The notes: a model not told the origin generated them from the letters alone. DNA of 64,000 nucleotides from a bacterium (GCA_030430165.1 JAUIGL010000011.1:1-64000), one strand, 5' to 3'; counted from the stretch's first letter, positions 25,602 to 34,468 are shown. Numbers and translations are program-made.

Positions 25602-25835
25602 GTGCGACGCCAAACTGTTTGACCCTCGCTGACAACGGGCTGCGCTAGTCCTGCGCGCATGGGTGATCGCTGCTTGAGTCGCTTCTGGTCTTGGTCCCGT
25701 TGCCGTGTGCGCCCCGGCGCGGGTTTGGGTCCGGCGGTTCTCGTCTTGCCGCAACGCTCGTTGCTGCTCGGTCACCGGACAGATGCCCCGCATCGGGGTG
25801 GACCCAGCAGCCGGGCGCGCAGGTAGGAGCTCTTG

Positions 25836-26108
25836 ATGAGGACAATTTGGTTTCGATTCGCCTTGACGATTTGCGCCTGGGCGACGATGGCTGCGGCCCA
25901 ACCGTCGGTAGGCGAGCCCGTGGGCGAGGCGAGCGGGTTGGCTGTGCAGGTGACGGCCGGGGTTGCGGCGAGCCTGGAAGACGACGACGCCAACGTCGGC
26001 GAGGGGCGCCGGGCGCTGGCTCTCGAGAGCGGCGCACGGGACGCAACCCGTGAGGCGATGCTCGACGCGATCCTCGACGAGATCGAAGCGCTGGAGGTGG
26101 AGCGATGA
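25836..26108 (+). CDS. Small exported protein, unknown
   Basis: 90 residues. Signal peptide MRTIWFRFALTICAWATMAAA followed by an acidic mature part (LEDDDANVGEGRR..LDAILDEIEALEVER) with no cysteines. ATG at 25836 has GGAG 9 bp upstream. Its stop overlaps the next ATG (ATGA, 26105-26108), so it forms a coupled pair with the lipoprotein gene. No family recognised. Confidence 0.7.
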   Translation: MRTIWFRFALTICAWATMAAAQPSVGEPVGEASGLAVQVTAGVAASLEDDDANVGEGRRALALESGARDATREAMLDAILDEIEALEVER

Positions 26109-26560
26109 GGCGTTTCGTCCCGGTACTGGGCGTCGCGACGCTGTTTCTGGTGGTCGGCTGCGGCGGTGGCGACGATGGCGGGTCGGGTGGTCCGAATCCG
26201 CCTTCGAACCAGAGCGTCTGCGGCGGTGCGGTGACGAGCACCCCAAAGATCTGCGATCTCGAAGCCATCGATGAGGGGGTCGTTGGGGGAGTGCAGTACG
26301 CCAGCTTTCGTTACTGTGTTTCGGATGCAGAGGGCGACATCGACTCGGTCTGCGCTGGCGTCAGCTTCAACGGCGTGGTGGAGACCGACTGCGGGGCGGT
26401 GGCGCCGACCGGTCGGCAGATCAACGAGTGCCAGCAAACCGAAGCGATCGCTATCGCGCCGGTCGGTGTCGTCGGCGTGTGGACGGTCGCCCTCGACGTC
26501 GCTGATCGCGCCGGCAACGTTAGCAACGTCGCATCGACTCAGTTCACCTGCTGCGGCTGA
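26105..26560 (+). CDS. Cys-containing lipoprotein, unknown
   Basis: 151 residues. The lipobox LFLVVGC puts the acylated cysteine at position 19, followed by a Gly/Asp-rich linker. The mature part has at least seven cysteines (CGG, CD, YCVSD, VCAG, DCGA, ECQQ, TFTCCG), suggesting disulfides, and an Ig-like strand pattern near the end (GVWTVALDVADRAGNVSNV). It is coupled to the preceding small exported protein and probably anchored in the outer or inner membrane. Function unknown. Confidence 0.75.
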   Translation: MRRFVPVLGVATLFLVVGCGGGDDGGSGGPNPPSNQSVCGGAVTSTPKICDLEAIDEGVVGGVQYASFRYCVSDAEGDIDSVCAGVSFNGVVETDCGAVAPTGRQINECQQTEAIAIAPVGVVGVWTVALDVADRAGNVSNVASTQFTCCG

Positions 26561-26573
26561 GCGGAACACCGCC

Positions 26574-26613
26574 GAGGCCCCCGAACTCGAGAACGTTTGG
26601 GCTCGGGGGCCTC
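26574..26613. terminator. Perfect 11-bp hairpin after the lipoprotein gene
   Basis: GAGGCCCCCGA (26574-26584) pairs with TCGGGGGCCTC (26603-26613), 14 bp after the lipoprotein stop. There is no T-run, so a Rho-dependent or structural pause is possible. Confidence 0.6.
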
Positions 26614-26754
26614 AGGACTCGTGTGCCGCACCCACTTTGACCTGATAGAGCGCGGTGGCCCTTCTCTCGTCCACCGGTTGCGTGGACAAACCGAGCTCCG
26701 CCGATGGCCGGGACCAAACTTCAAGAGAGTGGGCGTCGCCCCACCGAATACCTC

Positions 26755-26925
26755 TCCCGCATCGCAATGGCTGCGGTACGCAAACCGTTGTGCCGCATCG
26801 GCTAGCGACGCCTTTCCCTCTCGGTCCCCTCACCTTTGATCCTCTCCCGCCAGCAATGCGGGAGAGGGGTTCTGTGCGCGCCTCGCGCATTTCTTTCGAG
26901 AAAATCGACAGCCTCAATAGGGGGA
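26755..26925 (-). repeat. TGTCGATTTTCTC repeat, inverted copy
   Basis: The reverse complement of the 41243 element: CTCTCCCGC..GCGGGAGAG hairpin, CGCGCGAAGCGCGC-like stem, GAGAAAATCGACAGCC end. About 160 bp match the copies at 41243 and inside 60929-61378. It fills the middle of the 599-bp gap 26561-27159. The rest of that gap holds the 26574 hairpin, unassigned sequence and a half CAGATTACG element at 27063. Confidence 0.7.
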
Positions 26926-27062
26926 GGAGGTTTGATTGGCATTGCTGTTGTTTTGCAGATCGACAGGCAGCGGGGGAGGGAACTTCTTCGCACGAAAACA
27001 AGAAACGGGTGGTCGGTTGCGCAGATATCTTCCGGAACCAGTACGTCGCCGCGGAGCCCCGA

Positions 27063-27107
27063 CGAAAAGAATCTGCGTAATCTGCGAAATCTGTGGATAA
27101 AAAACTC
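27063..27107. repeat. CAGATTACG-type half element
   Basis: Only the right arm, AAAAGAATCTGCGTAATCTGCGAAATCTGTGGATAAAA, is present; the matching left arm of the full elements at 20127 and 21757 is missing. Confidence 0.55.
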
Positions 27108-27159
27108 TGAGGCCAAATCCCCGCTCGACAAGTGTTGCTCGGTGGACCCTCGTGCACTC

Positions 27160-28335
27160 TCAATCCTTGGGAAGTCCCAGGAGCCGTTCGGCGATGATGT
27201 TCTTCTGGATGTTCGCGGTGCCGCCGCCGATGACCGTGGTTGGCCAGCCGAGGGCGCCGACTTGCCACCTTCCCTTGTAGACCGAGGCTTCGGTGTCGCC
27301 CGTGTACGGGCTCGGTCCGCCGATCAGCTCTAGTCCGGTTTCGGCCATCGCCACCAGCAGGTTGCAGTTGTGCAGCTTGCCGAGGGATGCGTCGCTCGAC
27401 GTGTTCTCGCCGCGGATCTGGCTGGTCAGGGTGCGCAGCCCGTTCAGGCGACTCGCCTCGATGCGGGCATCGAAGGCGGCGAGGCGCCGCCGCATCTCGT
27501 GGTTCTCGATCGCCGGCTTGCCGGCGATCTTCGACTTGCGGGCGAGCTTGATCAGTCGTTCGAGAGCCTTGTGGTGCCGGTTGACCTCGGCGATCCCCGA
27601 CCGTTCCTTCTGCAGCGCAGAGCAGATGATCTCCCACCCCTGGCCGTCCTCGCCGATGCGATTCTCGACCGGCACGCGGACGTCGTTGAAGAACACCTCA
27701 TTGTAGAGATCCTTGAAGTGGTCGGCAGCGAAGCTCTTGATCGGGCGCACTTCGATTCCCGGAGTGTCGAGTGGGATCAGCAGACAGGTGATTCCGTCGA
27801 ACTTCGGCACGTCGGGTTTGGTTCGCACCATCGTATAGATCCCGGTGCCGACGTGGGCGAGTGAGATCCAGATCTTCTGCCCGTTGACGACGTAGTCGTC
27901 GCCGTCGCGCACGGCGCGACACTGCAAGCCCGCCAGGTCGCTGCCGATGCCCGGCTCCGAGTAGCCGGTGCACCACGCCGACTTGCTGTCGAGGATGTCC
28001 GGCAGAAACCGCTTCTTCTGCTCGTCGGTGCCGAACTGGATGACCGCTGGCCCGACCCAGCCGAGGCCGGTGTAGTCGCTGCCGAGGGGCGGCGCGCTCG
28101 CCTTGAGGAGCTCTTCCTTGAGGATGAACTGTTGCATCAGCGTGCCGCCACCGCCGCCGACCTCGCGCGGCCAGTCGAAGCCGATCCAGCGCTTCTCGCG
28201 CACCTTCTTCCACCAGTCGCTGATGAACTCGGGTCCCAGGTTGCGGCGCTCCTCGAGCGGCGGCAGGTTGTCGGCGAGAAAGGCGCGCACGTCCTCGCGA
28301 AACGCTTCTTCTTCCGGCGTCAGGTCGAAATCCAT
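27160..28335 (-). CDS. Acyl-CoA dehydrogenase, FadE-type, second pair, large subunit
   Basis: 391 residues. MDFDLTPEEEAFREDVRAFL start, WIGFDWPREVGGGGGT near 47, the FAD motif YSEPGIGSDLAGLQCRAVRDGDDYVVNGQKIWIS near 122 and a final GPSPYTGDTEASVYKGRW..TVIGGGTANIQKNIIAERLLGLP. The ATG at 28335 has AAGGGAAT upstream. It is downstream of, and 17 bp from, another dehydrogenase. Such adjacent pairs suggest a heteromeric enzyme, as in the FadE26/27 and FadE28/29 systems of sterol catabolism (family knowledge); the substrate is not shown by the sequence. Confidence 0.92.
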   Translation of the reverse strand: MDFDLTPEEEAFREDVRAFLADNLPPLEERRNLGPEFISDWWKKVREKRWIGFDWPREVGGGGGTLMQQFILKEELLKASAPPLGSDYTGLGWVGPAVIQFGTDEQKKRFLPDILDSKSAWCTGYSEPGIGSDLAGLQCRAVRDGDDYVVNGQKIWISLAHVGTGIYTMVRTKPDVPKFDGITCLLIPLDTPGIEVRPIKSFAADHFKDLYNEVFFNDVRVPVENRIGEDGQGWEIICSALQKERSGIAEVNRHHKALERLIKLARKSKIAGKPAIENHEMRRRLAAFDARIEASRLNGLRTLTSQIRGENTSSDASLGKLHNCNLLVAMAETGLELIGGPSPYTGDTEASVYKGRWQVGALGWPTTVIGGGTANIQKNIIAERLLGLPKD

Positions 28336-28352
28336 GTAAATTCCCTTCTGCG

Positions 28353-29498
28353 CTACGCTCCGGCGAGCGCCGCTTCGCGCAACGCGAAGGCGCGCTCGTA
28401 GTGGGCGGCGGCGTCGCCGAACATCGGTCGGAACCACTTGGATCGCTTGAAGTAGAGCTGGATGTCGTACTCGATGGTGAAGCCGGTTGCGCCGTGCAGC
28501 TGCACCGTGTCGGTGCCGGTGCGGATGAAGGCTTCGTCGGCGTACGCCTTGGCCAGGCTGGCGTAGAGCGGCACTTCCGCTGGGCGCCCGTCGAGCGCCC
28601 AGGTGGCGTAGTAGAGCAGGGATTTGAACGACTCCGAGTCGAGGTACATCTCCGCCAGCGGATGTTTCACTCCCTGGAAGTGCCCAATCGGGTGACCGAA
28701 CTGCGTGCGCTCGTTGGCGTAGCGTGCGGTGAGGCGGATTGCCGCGTCGACCGCGCCCGCCGCCTCTGCGGTCACCGCGATCGCGCCACGATTGACCAGG
28801 GCATCGATCGCCGGGCGGACCTGGCCCGGTTCGCCGAGGATCTGACCGGGCTCGACGCGGGCGCCTTCGAGGTCGAGGTTGCCCATGCGTTTGGTCTCGT
28901 CGATCATCGGGAAGCTGGTGCCGCGGACGCCGTCGCCGCCGCTCTCGACGATCGCCAGCGCGAGATCGTTCGGTCCCTTGCCGCAGCGGTAGGACACGAC
29001 GAAGAAGTCGACCGATCCCGGGTCGGTCACGAAGCATTTGCGTCCGGTCAGCGAAAGCGTTCCGTCGCTGCCGGCGGCGCTCAGCTCGATCGCGGCGGGA
29101 TCGAGTACGTCGCGATCGGCTTCGAAGAGAGCGATGCTGCCGCGGATCGAGCCGTCGGCGATGCCGGGCAGCCAGCGGCGTTTCTGTTCCTCGTTCCCGA
29201 GCTCTTCGAGCACGCTGCTCGCCAGCAGGGTCGAGATGAGTGGCGACGGGAACAAGCTGCGCCCGCTTTCCTCGAGGACGACGATTGCGTCGATCCAACT
29301 CAATCCCGATCCCCCGTACTCCTCGGGGATGGTCAGTCCCAGCCAGCCGAGGTCGGCGATCTCGCGCCACAGCGACGCGTCGTAGCCGGAGTCGGTTTGC
29401 ATGATGCGGCGGACCTCGGTGATCGGGCAGCGCTCGTCCAGGAAGCGCCGCGCCGCCTGGCGCAGCTGCTGTTGCTCCTCTGTGAAGCCGAAGTTCAT
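28353..29498 (-). CDS. Acyl-CoA dehydrogenase, FadE-type, second pair, degenerate subunit
   Basis: 381 residues from ATG 29498 (an ATG three codons earlier also exists). The family start MNFGFTEEQQQLRQAARRFLDE and LGWLGLTIPEEYGGSG are intact. The central FAD motif is weakened (ALFEADRDVLDPAAIELSAAG instead of SEPxxGSD), while YANERTQFGHPIGHFQGVKHPLAEM and VQLHGATGFTIEYDIQLYFKR are normal. One subunit of heteromeric dehydrogenases often loses its own FAD site in this way. It is upstream of the intact partner at 27160. Confidence 0.9.
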   Translation of the reverse strand: MNFGFTEEQQQLRQAARRFLDERCPITEVRRIMQTDSGYDASLWREIADLGWLGLTIPEEYGGSGLSWIDAIVVLEESGRSLFPSPLISTLLASSVLEELGNEEQKRRWLPGIADGSIRGSIALFEADRDVLDPAAIELSAAGSDGTLSLTGRKCFVTDPGSVDFFVVSYRCGKGPNDLALAIVESGGDGVRGTSFPMIDETKRMGNLDLEGARVEPGQILGEPGQVRPAIDALVNRGAIAVTAEAAGAVDAAIRLTARYANERTQFGHPIGHFQGVKHPLAEMYLDSESFKSLLYYATWALDGRPAEVPLYASLAKAYADEAFIRTGTDTVQLHGATGFTIEYDIQLYFKRSKWFRPMFGDAAAHYERAFALREAALAGA

Positions 29499-29550
29499 GA
29501 CTTGCAACCGTTGCTCGATGGAGGCGACCGCGCAAGACCCAAAGGCGTCG

Positions 29551-29810
29551 GGTGGTGGGTCAGTTTGGACATCCGGGAGTAAACTGAGCCTCGCTACGCT
29601 CGGTCATCCGAGGGACCCTCACCCGGCCTTCGGCCGACCTCTCCCACAGGGAGAGGCATCTGAATTTCCTTCTCCCTGTGGGAGAAGGCCAGGATGAGGG
29701 TCCCTCGGATAGGGGCGAAGCCCCTCCGATGTATTTGCAGAACGTTCGACTAGCTCGATCCCCGTCGAGACACCTCGATCGCTCCCCGAGGTCCAAACTG
29801 ACCCACTACC
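29551..29810. mobile_element. 260-bp MITE-like element, copy 1
   Basis: Terminal inverted repeats of about 24 bp begin GGTGGTGGGTCAGTTTGG at 29551 and end CCAAACTGACCCACTACC at 29810. Direct 8-bp duplications AGGCGTCG lie exactly outside (29543-29550 and 29811-29818). Inside are nested palindromes: CGAGGGACCCTCA..TGAGGGTCCCTCG and CTCTCCCACAGGGAGAGG/CTTCTCCCTGTGGGAGAAG. No ORF of significance. Non-autonomous; copies at 47378 and 60929. Confidence 0.85.
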
Positions 29811-29835
29811 AGGCGTCGTCAGACGGACCGCGCGG

Positions 29836-31101
29836 TCAGTCCGATCCGCGCGCGACCGCTCGTTCACTCCGTGACGCGAGCAGCCTCTCGAAGATCGGGC
29901 GCGCGACTTCGTTCCAGTTCGATTGCCACTCGGACTGTGCGCCGCCCGGCGTCGGCAACGAGAGCTCCTGCCGGAATCTTCGGCCCTGGCACACCTCGCG
30001 CCAGTATCCGGCGAGCTCGGTTGCGGAGCGAAACAGGTAGCCGTTGTCACCTTCGCGGATCAGCTCGCGAATCGCGTCGCCGTAGTCGTAGGCGCAAACC
30101 GGCAGGCCGCAGCCGATCATGTCGGAGATCTTCATCGGCAGATCGACCGCCGACGAGGAGATGTGAAGCGACACGCCGAGGTCGGCCGTGGCGAGCAGCA
30201 GCGCGTAATCCGACCAGGGGAGGAACTCGGTTTGCACCCGAACCCGCGCCAGCGGCGTCTCGCGCAGTCTCGCCTCGAAACGGGCCCGCGCCGGGCCCTC
30301 GCCGCAGGCGACGACGGTCGGTGCGGCGTCGGAATCGGCGAGAGAACGGTCGAGCTCGGCGGCGGCGTCGAGCAGCAGGTCGAGGTTCTCGTCGCGCGTC
30401 CAGCTGGTGGCGGTCACGAACAGCGGCGCCTCCTGCCCGATTCCGAGCCGGCGCCGCACGGCGAGTGCGCCGGAGGTGTCGTCGACGCGCAGCGCCGGCC
30501 GATCGTACAGCACAGTCGCTTCCGCGATCCCGTAGTCCGCGGCCAGGCGACGACGCATCGCCTGCGAGACGCAGAAACTGGCATCGGCGCGTGCTCCGAA
30601 CCGCGACTCGATCCAGCGCGTGATTCGCACCAGGGGATGCGTGGCGCCGAGTCCCAGCGCCAGGATGGTGTGGCCCAGGTTGTGCCAGTCGACCACCAGG
30701 TCGATCTTGCGCCGGCGAGCAAAGGTCGCCGCGACCGGCAGTGTCGGGAACGCTGGTGGCGTTTGCACGAGAATCGCGTCGGGAGGCGCGATGCCGCGCC
30801 ACAGCAAACGGCAGAGAACGGCCAGCTTGCGCGGGGCTGCCAGCGCCGCGGTGGAGGCGCTGCGCTCTTGGGAAGAGTCGATCGGCAGACGGTGGCAGCG
30901 GATCGAGTCGCGCGAATCGACCTCCTCGCGCACCGGGGTCCCCGCGAGGCCGATGAGGTCGACCTCGAACCCCGCGTCAGCGAGGGCGATGGCGTGGTAC
31001 TGCATGCGCGGGCTGCGTCCGAGGTCGCCGAGCGCGATCACCGCGATTCGCGCTGCCCGCGGACCGGTCGTCGGTTCGCTGTCTGCGGGGGGTGGCGGCA
31101 T
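29836..31101 (-). CDS. GT33 Alg1-like beta-1,4-mannosyltransferase
   Basis: 421 residues, matching motif by motif the ALG1 family that adds the first mannose to GlcNAc2-PP-dolichol in eukaryotes. GDLGRSPRMQYHAIALADAGFEV at 25-47, VDWHNLGHTIL at 137-147, VLYDRP at 197-202, ATSWTRDENLDLLL at 231-244, GVSLHISSSAVDLPMKISDM at 309-328, then GCGLPVCAYDYG and EGDNGYLF. It lacks an obvious N-terminal transmembrane anchor, unlike many ALG1s. Six bp upstream lies the stop of an ABC exporter. Acceptor and sugar in this bacterium are unknown; a related GDP- or UDP-sugar transferase on a polyprenyl-linked or lipid acceptor is the inference. Confidence 0.82.
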   Translation of the reverse strand: MPPPPADSEPTTGPRAARIAVIALGDLGRSPRMQYHAIALADAGFEVDLIGLAGTPVREEVDSRDSIRCHRLPIDSSQERSASTAALAAPRKLAVLCRLLWRGIAPPDAILVQTPPAFPTLPVAATFARRRKIDLVVDWHNLGHTILALGLGATHPLVRITRWIESRFGARADASFCVSQAMRRRLAADYGIAEATVLYDRPALRVDDTSGALAVRRRLGIGQEAPLFVTATSWTRDENLDLLLDAAAELDRSLADSDAAPTVVACGEGPARARFEARLRETPLARVRVQTEFLPWSDYALLLATADLGVSLHISSSAVDLPMKISDMIGCGLPVCAYDYGDAIRELIREGDNGYLFRSATELAGYWREVCQGRRFRQELSLPTPGGAQSEWQSNWNEVARPIFERLLASRSERAVARGSD

Positions 31102-31107
31102 CGACGC

Positions 31108-32901
31108 CTACTCGCGGCTGGCCGACTCGACGATGCCGCGGAACTCCGGCGACGCCGTCGCGACCTCGTCGAACGATCCGGACGCGGCGATTCCTCCGCC
31201 GGAGAAGTAGAAGATGCGATCGAAGCCGCGCACGGTCGCCAGGCGGTGGGTGACGACGATCAGGGTGGGCGGCGGCTCGGCCGATTCGAGCTGTCGCAGC
31301 AATGCCGATTCGGTTCTGGCGTCTAGTGAGCTGGTGGCTTCGTCGAGCAGCAGAACCGTCGGTTCGTGGTAGAGCGCCCGGGCGATTCCCACTCGCTGTC
31401 GCTCGCCGCCCGACAGGCGCACCCCGCCGTCGCCGATCTCGGTCTGCCATTGCTCCGGTAGCCCGCGGATCGTCTGGTCGATCTGCGCCGCGCGCGCGGC
31501 GCGCTCGGCGCGATCGCGGTCGATCTCCTCGGTGGGGACGCCGAAGGCGACGTTGGAGAGCACCGTGTCGTCGACCAGGTGCACGTGCTGCGGCACATAG
31601 CCGATCTGTCGCCGCCAGGCGGCGATTCGTTGGTGCAGCGGCTCGCCGTCGACGGCGATCTGCCCCTCGCTCGGCGCCAGCAGGCCGGTGAGCAGGCGCA
31701 TCACCGAGCTCTTGCCCGAGCCGGTGAGGCCGACCAGCGCGACGCGTTCGCCGCGGCGTATCGACAGCGACACATCTCGCAGCACCGGGGCTTGGCGCGG
31801 GTCGTAGCACAGTGAGACGTGGCGCAACTCGATCGAGTCGGCGAAGCTCCAATCGGAATCCGCCGCTTCGGCGGCCGAGACGCTGCCCACCTCGGCGAGG
31901 TCCGTTGCGATGGTACGCAGCGCGTGGCCGTCCGAGCGAATGGTGTGAACGTGCATCAGAATGCGATTGACCGACGGGATGATTCGAAAGCCCGCGTAGG
32001 CGAACAGGCCGAGCAGGGAGACGGTTTCCACGTTAGAGAGGCCACTCGCCAGCAGGCTCGTGGTTGCCACCAGCGCACCGCAGATGAAGAGCGTTTCGAC
32101 GACGATCCGCGGCAGCGCCCCGAGCAGATTCATCAGCGCGTTGGCGCGGGCGAGGCGCGTACACAGGTCGGCGAACCGTTCGATGAAGCGAGCGCCGCGA
32201 CCGAGTACCTGGATCTCGTCGATTGCGCTAAGCACCTGTATCTGAAGCTTCATCCGTTCGGCGCTGAGTTGGTGGACTCGGCGACCGACATCGCTCGATG
32301 CGCTCCGCATCGCGCGCAGCAGCCCGCTGCCGACGATCAGCAGGACGAGCGCGACCGCCAATGTGGTCGAGGGCGACGCGGCGATCAGGACGCAGACGAT
32401 CCCCAGCATCACTGCGGTCTCGGCAGCGATGTGGACGAAGGCGGAGACGACGTTGCCGAAGATCGTTCCGGCGAGGCGCACGGTGGTGTCGATCGCGCCC
32501 GCCGAGTTGCGCGCGAGGTGGAACGCATAGGGGGCGCGGACGTAACCGGTGAGGAGTCGGATGGTCAGATCGGACGCCGATTCCGCGGCGGCGACCGCTT
32601 GGTAGTACTCGGTTGCGGCGAGCAAGGCGCTCTTTACGAGGTAGATGGCGGCGACCGCGGCAACCACGGTCAGCCCGGCCTTGGCGGGAGCGCCGCCGAT
32701 CAGGTCGTGCAGGGTCGGTCCGATCCAGGGGATCGTCTGCACCGACTCCGGAGCGGCGATCACGGAGACCAGCACGAACACACTTGCCGCGCTGACGGTC
32801 TCGATCGCGCTGGTGAGGAGGAGGAGCGGAAGAACGCGAATCCAGCGCCAGCGATCCCTCGGGCTCAACAGGGACAGGCATTCTCGAAAAAGAGCAAGCA
32901 T
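31108..32901 (-). CDS. ABC exporter (fused permease-ATPase), PglK/WlaB-like style
   Basis: 597 residues: about six transmembrane helices in the first 310 residues, then the nucleotide-binding domain with Walker A GLTGSGKS near 394, YVPQHVHLVDDTVLSNVAFG (Q-loop region), signature LSGGERQRVGIARAL and Walker B LLLDEATSSLD, then the VTHR switch. The permease part includes LSAIDEIQVLGRGARF, the arrangement also found in oligosaccharide-lipid flippases such as PglK. It lies 6 bp from the Alg1-like transferase, so they are one transcription unit. It is likely to move a lipid-linked sugar or glycolipid across the inner membrane; substrate by inference only. Confidence 0.85.
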   Translation of the reverse strand: MLALFRECLSLLSPRDRWRWIRVLPLLLLTSAIETVSAASVFVLVSVIAAPESVQTIPWIGPTLHDLIGGAPAKAGLTVVAAVAAIYLVKSALLAATEYYQAVAAAESASDLTIRLLTGYVRAPYAFHLARNSAGAIDTTVRLAGTIFGNVVSAFVHIAAETAVMLGIVCVLIAASPSTTLAVALVLLIVGSGLLRAMRSASSDVGRRVHQLSAERMKLQIQVLSAIDEIQVLGRGARFIERFADLCTRLARANALMNLLGALPRIVVETLFICGALVATTSLLASGLSNVETVSLLGLFAYAGFRIIPSVNRILMHVHTIRSDGHALRTIATDLAEVGSVSAAEAADSDWSFADSIELRHVSLCYDPRQAPVLRDVSLSIRRGERVALVGLTGSGKSSVMRLLTGLLAPSEGQIAVDGEPLHQRIAAWRRQIGYVPQHVHLVDDTVLSNVAFGVPTEEIDRDRAERAARAAQIDQTIRGLPEQWQTEIGDGGVRLSGGERQRVGIARALYHEPTVLLLDEATSSLDARTESALLRQLESAEPPPTLIVVTHRLATVRGFDRIFYFSGGGIAASGSFDEVATASPEFRGIVESASRE

Positions 32902-32905
32902 TTGC

Positions 32906-32960
32906 GCTAGCAGTCGGTTTGAAAGGCCAAGAGCGAGGATCGATCTCGCGGGCTGCTAGC
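32906..32960. repeat. GCTAGCAG/CTGCTAGC inverted repeat
   Basis: 8-bp arms with 39 bp between, just ahead of the ABC exporter start. A degenerate relative of the 1171-1338 element (shared GCTGCTAGC end and GTTTGAAA core). Confidence 0.5.
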
Positions 32961-33058
32961 TGCACTATTCACGAAAATCGAGGGGACTCCAGCCTGCGGT
33001 CCGCGCCCGCCCGCGACGAGGCGACGGCGAGTCGTGGGAGGTACCGCCCTTTACAGCG

Positions 33059-34468
33059 GTGGCTCGTCGTCGCTACTACGAAACCGTGCAGCGCGACGGC
33101 GACCACGTTCCTTTCGTGCGCAGCGGCTCCTATCCGATTCGCGCCGGCAATGACGTGCGACCTCTGGTCGACGGCGGACCGGCGTTCGATCGGATCTGTC
33201 GCGCGGTCGAGTCGGCACGCCGCAGCGTGTGGGTGACGGTGGCCTTTCACGATCTCGGCTTCGAGATGCCGGGCGGCCGCGGTAGCTTGTTCGACGTCCT
33301 CGACGCGGCGCGTGCCCGCGAGCTCGACGTGCGGGTGATCTTCTGGCGCCATCCCCGGCTGGCCGAGATCAGTCCGGACATACACTTCGCCGGCACGGCC
33401 GCCGATCGCGCGCTGTTGCGCGAGCGCGGCTCACGATTCCTGGCGCGTTGGGATCGAGCGTACGGTCCGTACTGCCAACACCAGAAGAGCTGGATGGTCG
33501 ATTGCGGCACCGACGACGAGGTGACCTTCGTCGGCGGCATCAACCTCGATCGCGGATCGGTGGTCGAGCCCGGCCACGTTGGCGGCGGTGGAATTCACGA
33601 CGTTTATCTCGAGCTGCGCGGACCGGCGTCGACGGACGTTCACCACAACTTCGTCCAGCGCTGGAACGAAGCCAGTGACCGACTGCTGGCGGACGGAGCC
33701 TGGCCGGATGTCGCGTCGCAGACCGACCTGCCGTTCCCCGGGGCGCTGAGCCCGAGCCGCGGCGCGGCTCCCGTGCAGATCCAACGCACCGTCCGCCGCG
33801 AGCTCTACCGCAACGGCCACCCGGCGGTGGACGCCGAGCCGTTCGCGATTGCCGACGGTGAGTTCAGCGTCATCGACCAGTACCGTTGCGCGATCGACGC
33901 GGCGCGCAGCAGCATCTACATCGAGGACCAGGCGATCGCTTCGGCCGAGGTCGTCGATCGCTTGCACGCTGCCGCCGAGCGAGGCGTGGAAGTGGTTTTT
34001 CTGGTTCCCGCCGATGCCGGGGAAGGGATGACCGAAGCCCGCGCCGAGGCCAGATACGAGCCGTTCTTCGCCAGTCTGGCGCGGCTCGGCGAGCACCCGC
34101 GTTTCACGCTGGCCGGAATTGCGGCGAGTGGAGCGGATGGGGATCATCGCAGCGTCTACGTGCACGCGAAGATCGCGCTGGTCGACGATGTCTGGTGCAC
34201 GATCGGTTCGACCAACGTCGCCAACCGGTCCTTCTACGGCGACACCGAGCTCAACGCCTCGTTCTGGCATGGCCCGACGGTGCGTGCCCTGCGCACCGAG
34301 CTTCTCGCGGAGCACCTGGGCCGGGATACGTCGGCGATCGGCGACCGCGAGGCGCTGCGGCTGTATGCCGAGGTGGCGCGCGAAAACGCGGAGCGACGCG
34401 CCGCCGGGCAGCCTCTGCAGGGGCTCGCCTTTTCGCTAGACGCCTCGACCTACGCGCTGCCTGGGTGA
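33059..34468 (+). CDS. Phospholipase D-family (HKD) phosphatidyltransferase-like protein
   Basis: 469 residues with two HKD motifs: HQKSWMVD starting at His141 (H-x-K-x4-D) followed by VGGINL, and YVHAKIALVD near 369 followed by IGSTNVANRS. Both are intact, as in cardiolipin synthases and bacterial PLDs. No signal peptide or N-terminal membrane helices, unlike ClsA, so it may be a soluble phosphodiesterase or a ClsB-like synthase. It starts at GTG 33059, with GGGAGG 21 bp upstream. It is divergent from the ABC exporter. Confidence 0.88.
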   Translation: MARRRYYETVQRDGDHVPFVRSGSYPIRAGNDVRPLVDGGPAFDRICRAVESARRSVWVTVAFHDLGFEMPGGRGSLFDVLDAARARELDVRVIFWRHPRLAEISPDIHFAGTAADRALLRERGSRFLARWDRAYGPYCQHQKSWMVDCGTDDEVTFVGGINLDRGSVVEPGHVGGGGIHDVYLELRGPASTDVHHNFVQRWNEASDRLLADGAWPDVASQTDLPFPGALSPSRGAAPVQIQRTVRRELYRNGHPAVDAEPFAIADGEFSVIDQYRCAIDAARSSIYIEDQAIASAEVVDRLHAAAERGVEVVFLVPADAGEGMTEARAEARYEPFFASLARLGEHPRFTLAGIAASGADGDHRSVYVHAKIALVDDVWCTIGSTNVANRSFYGDTELNASFWHGPTVRALRTELLAEHLGRDTSAIGDREALRLYAEVARENAERRAAGQPLQGLAFSLDASTYALPG

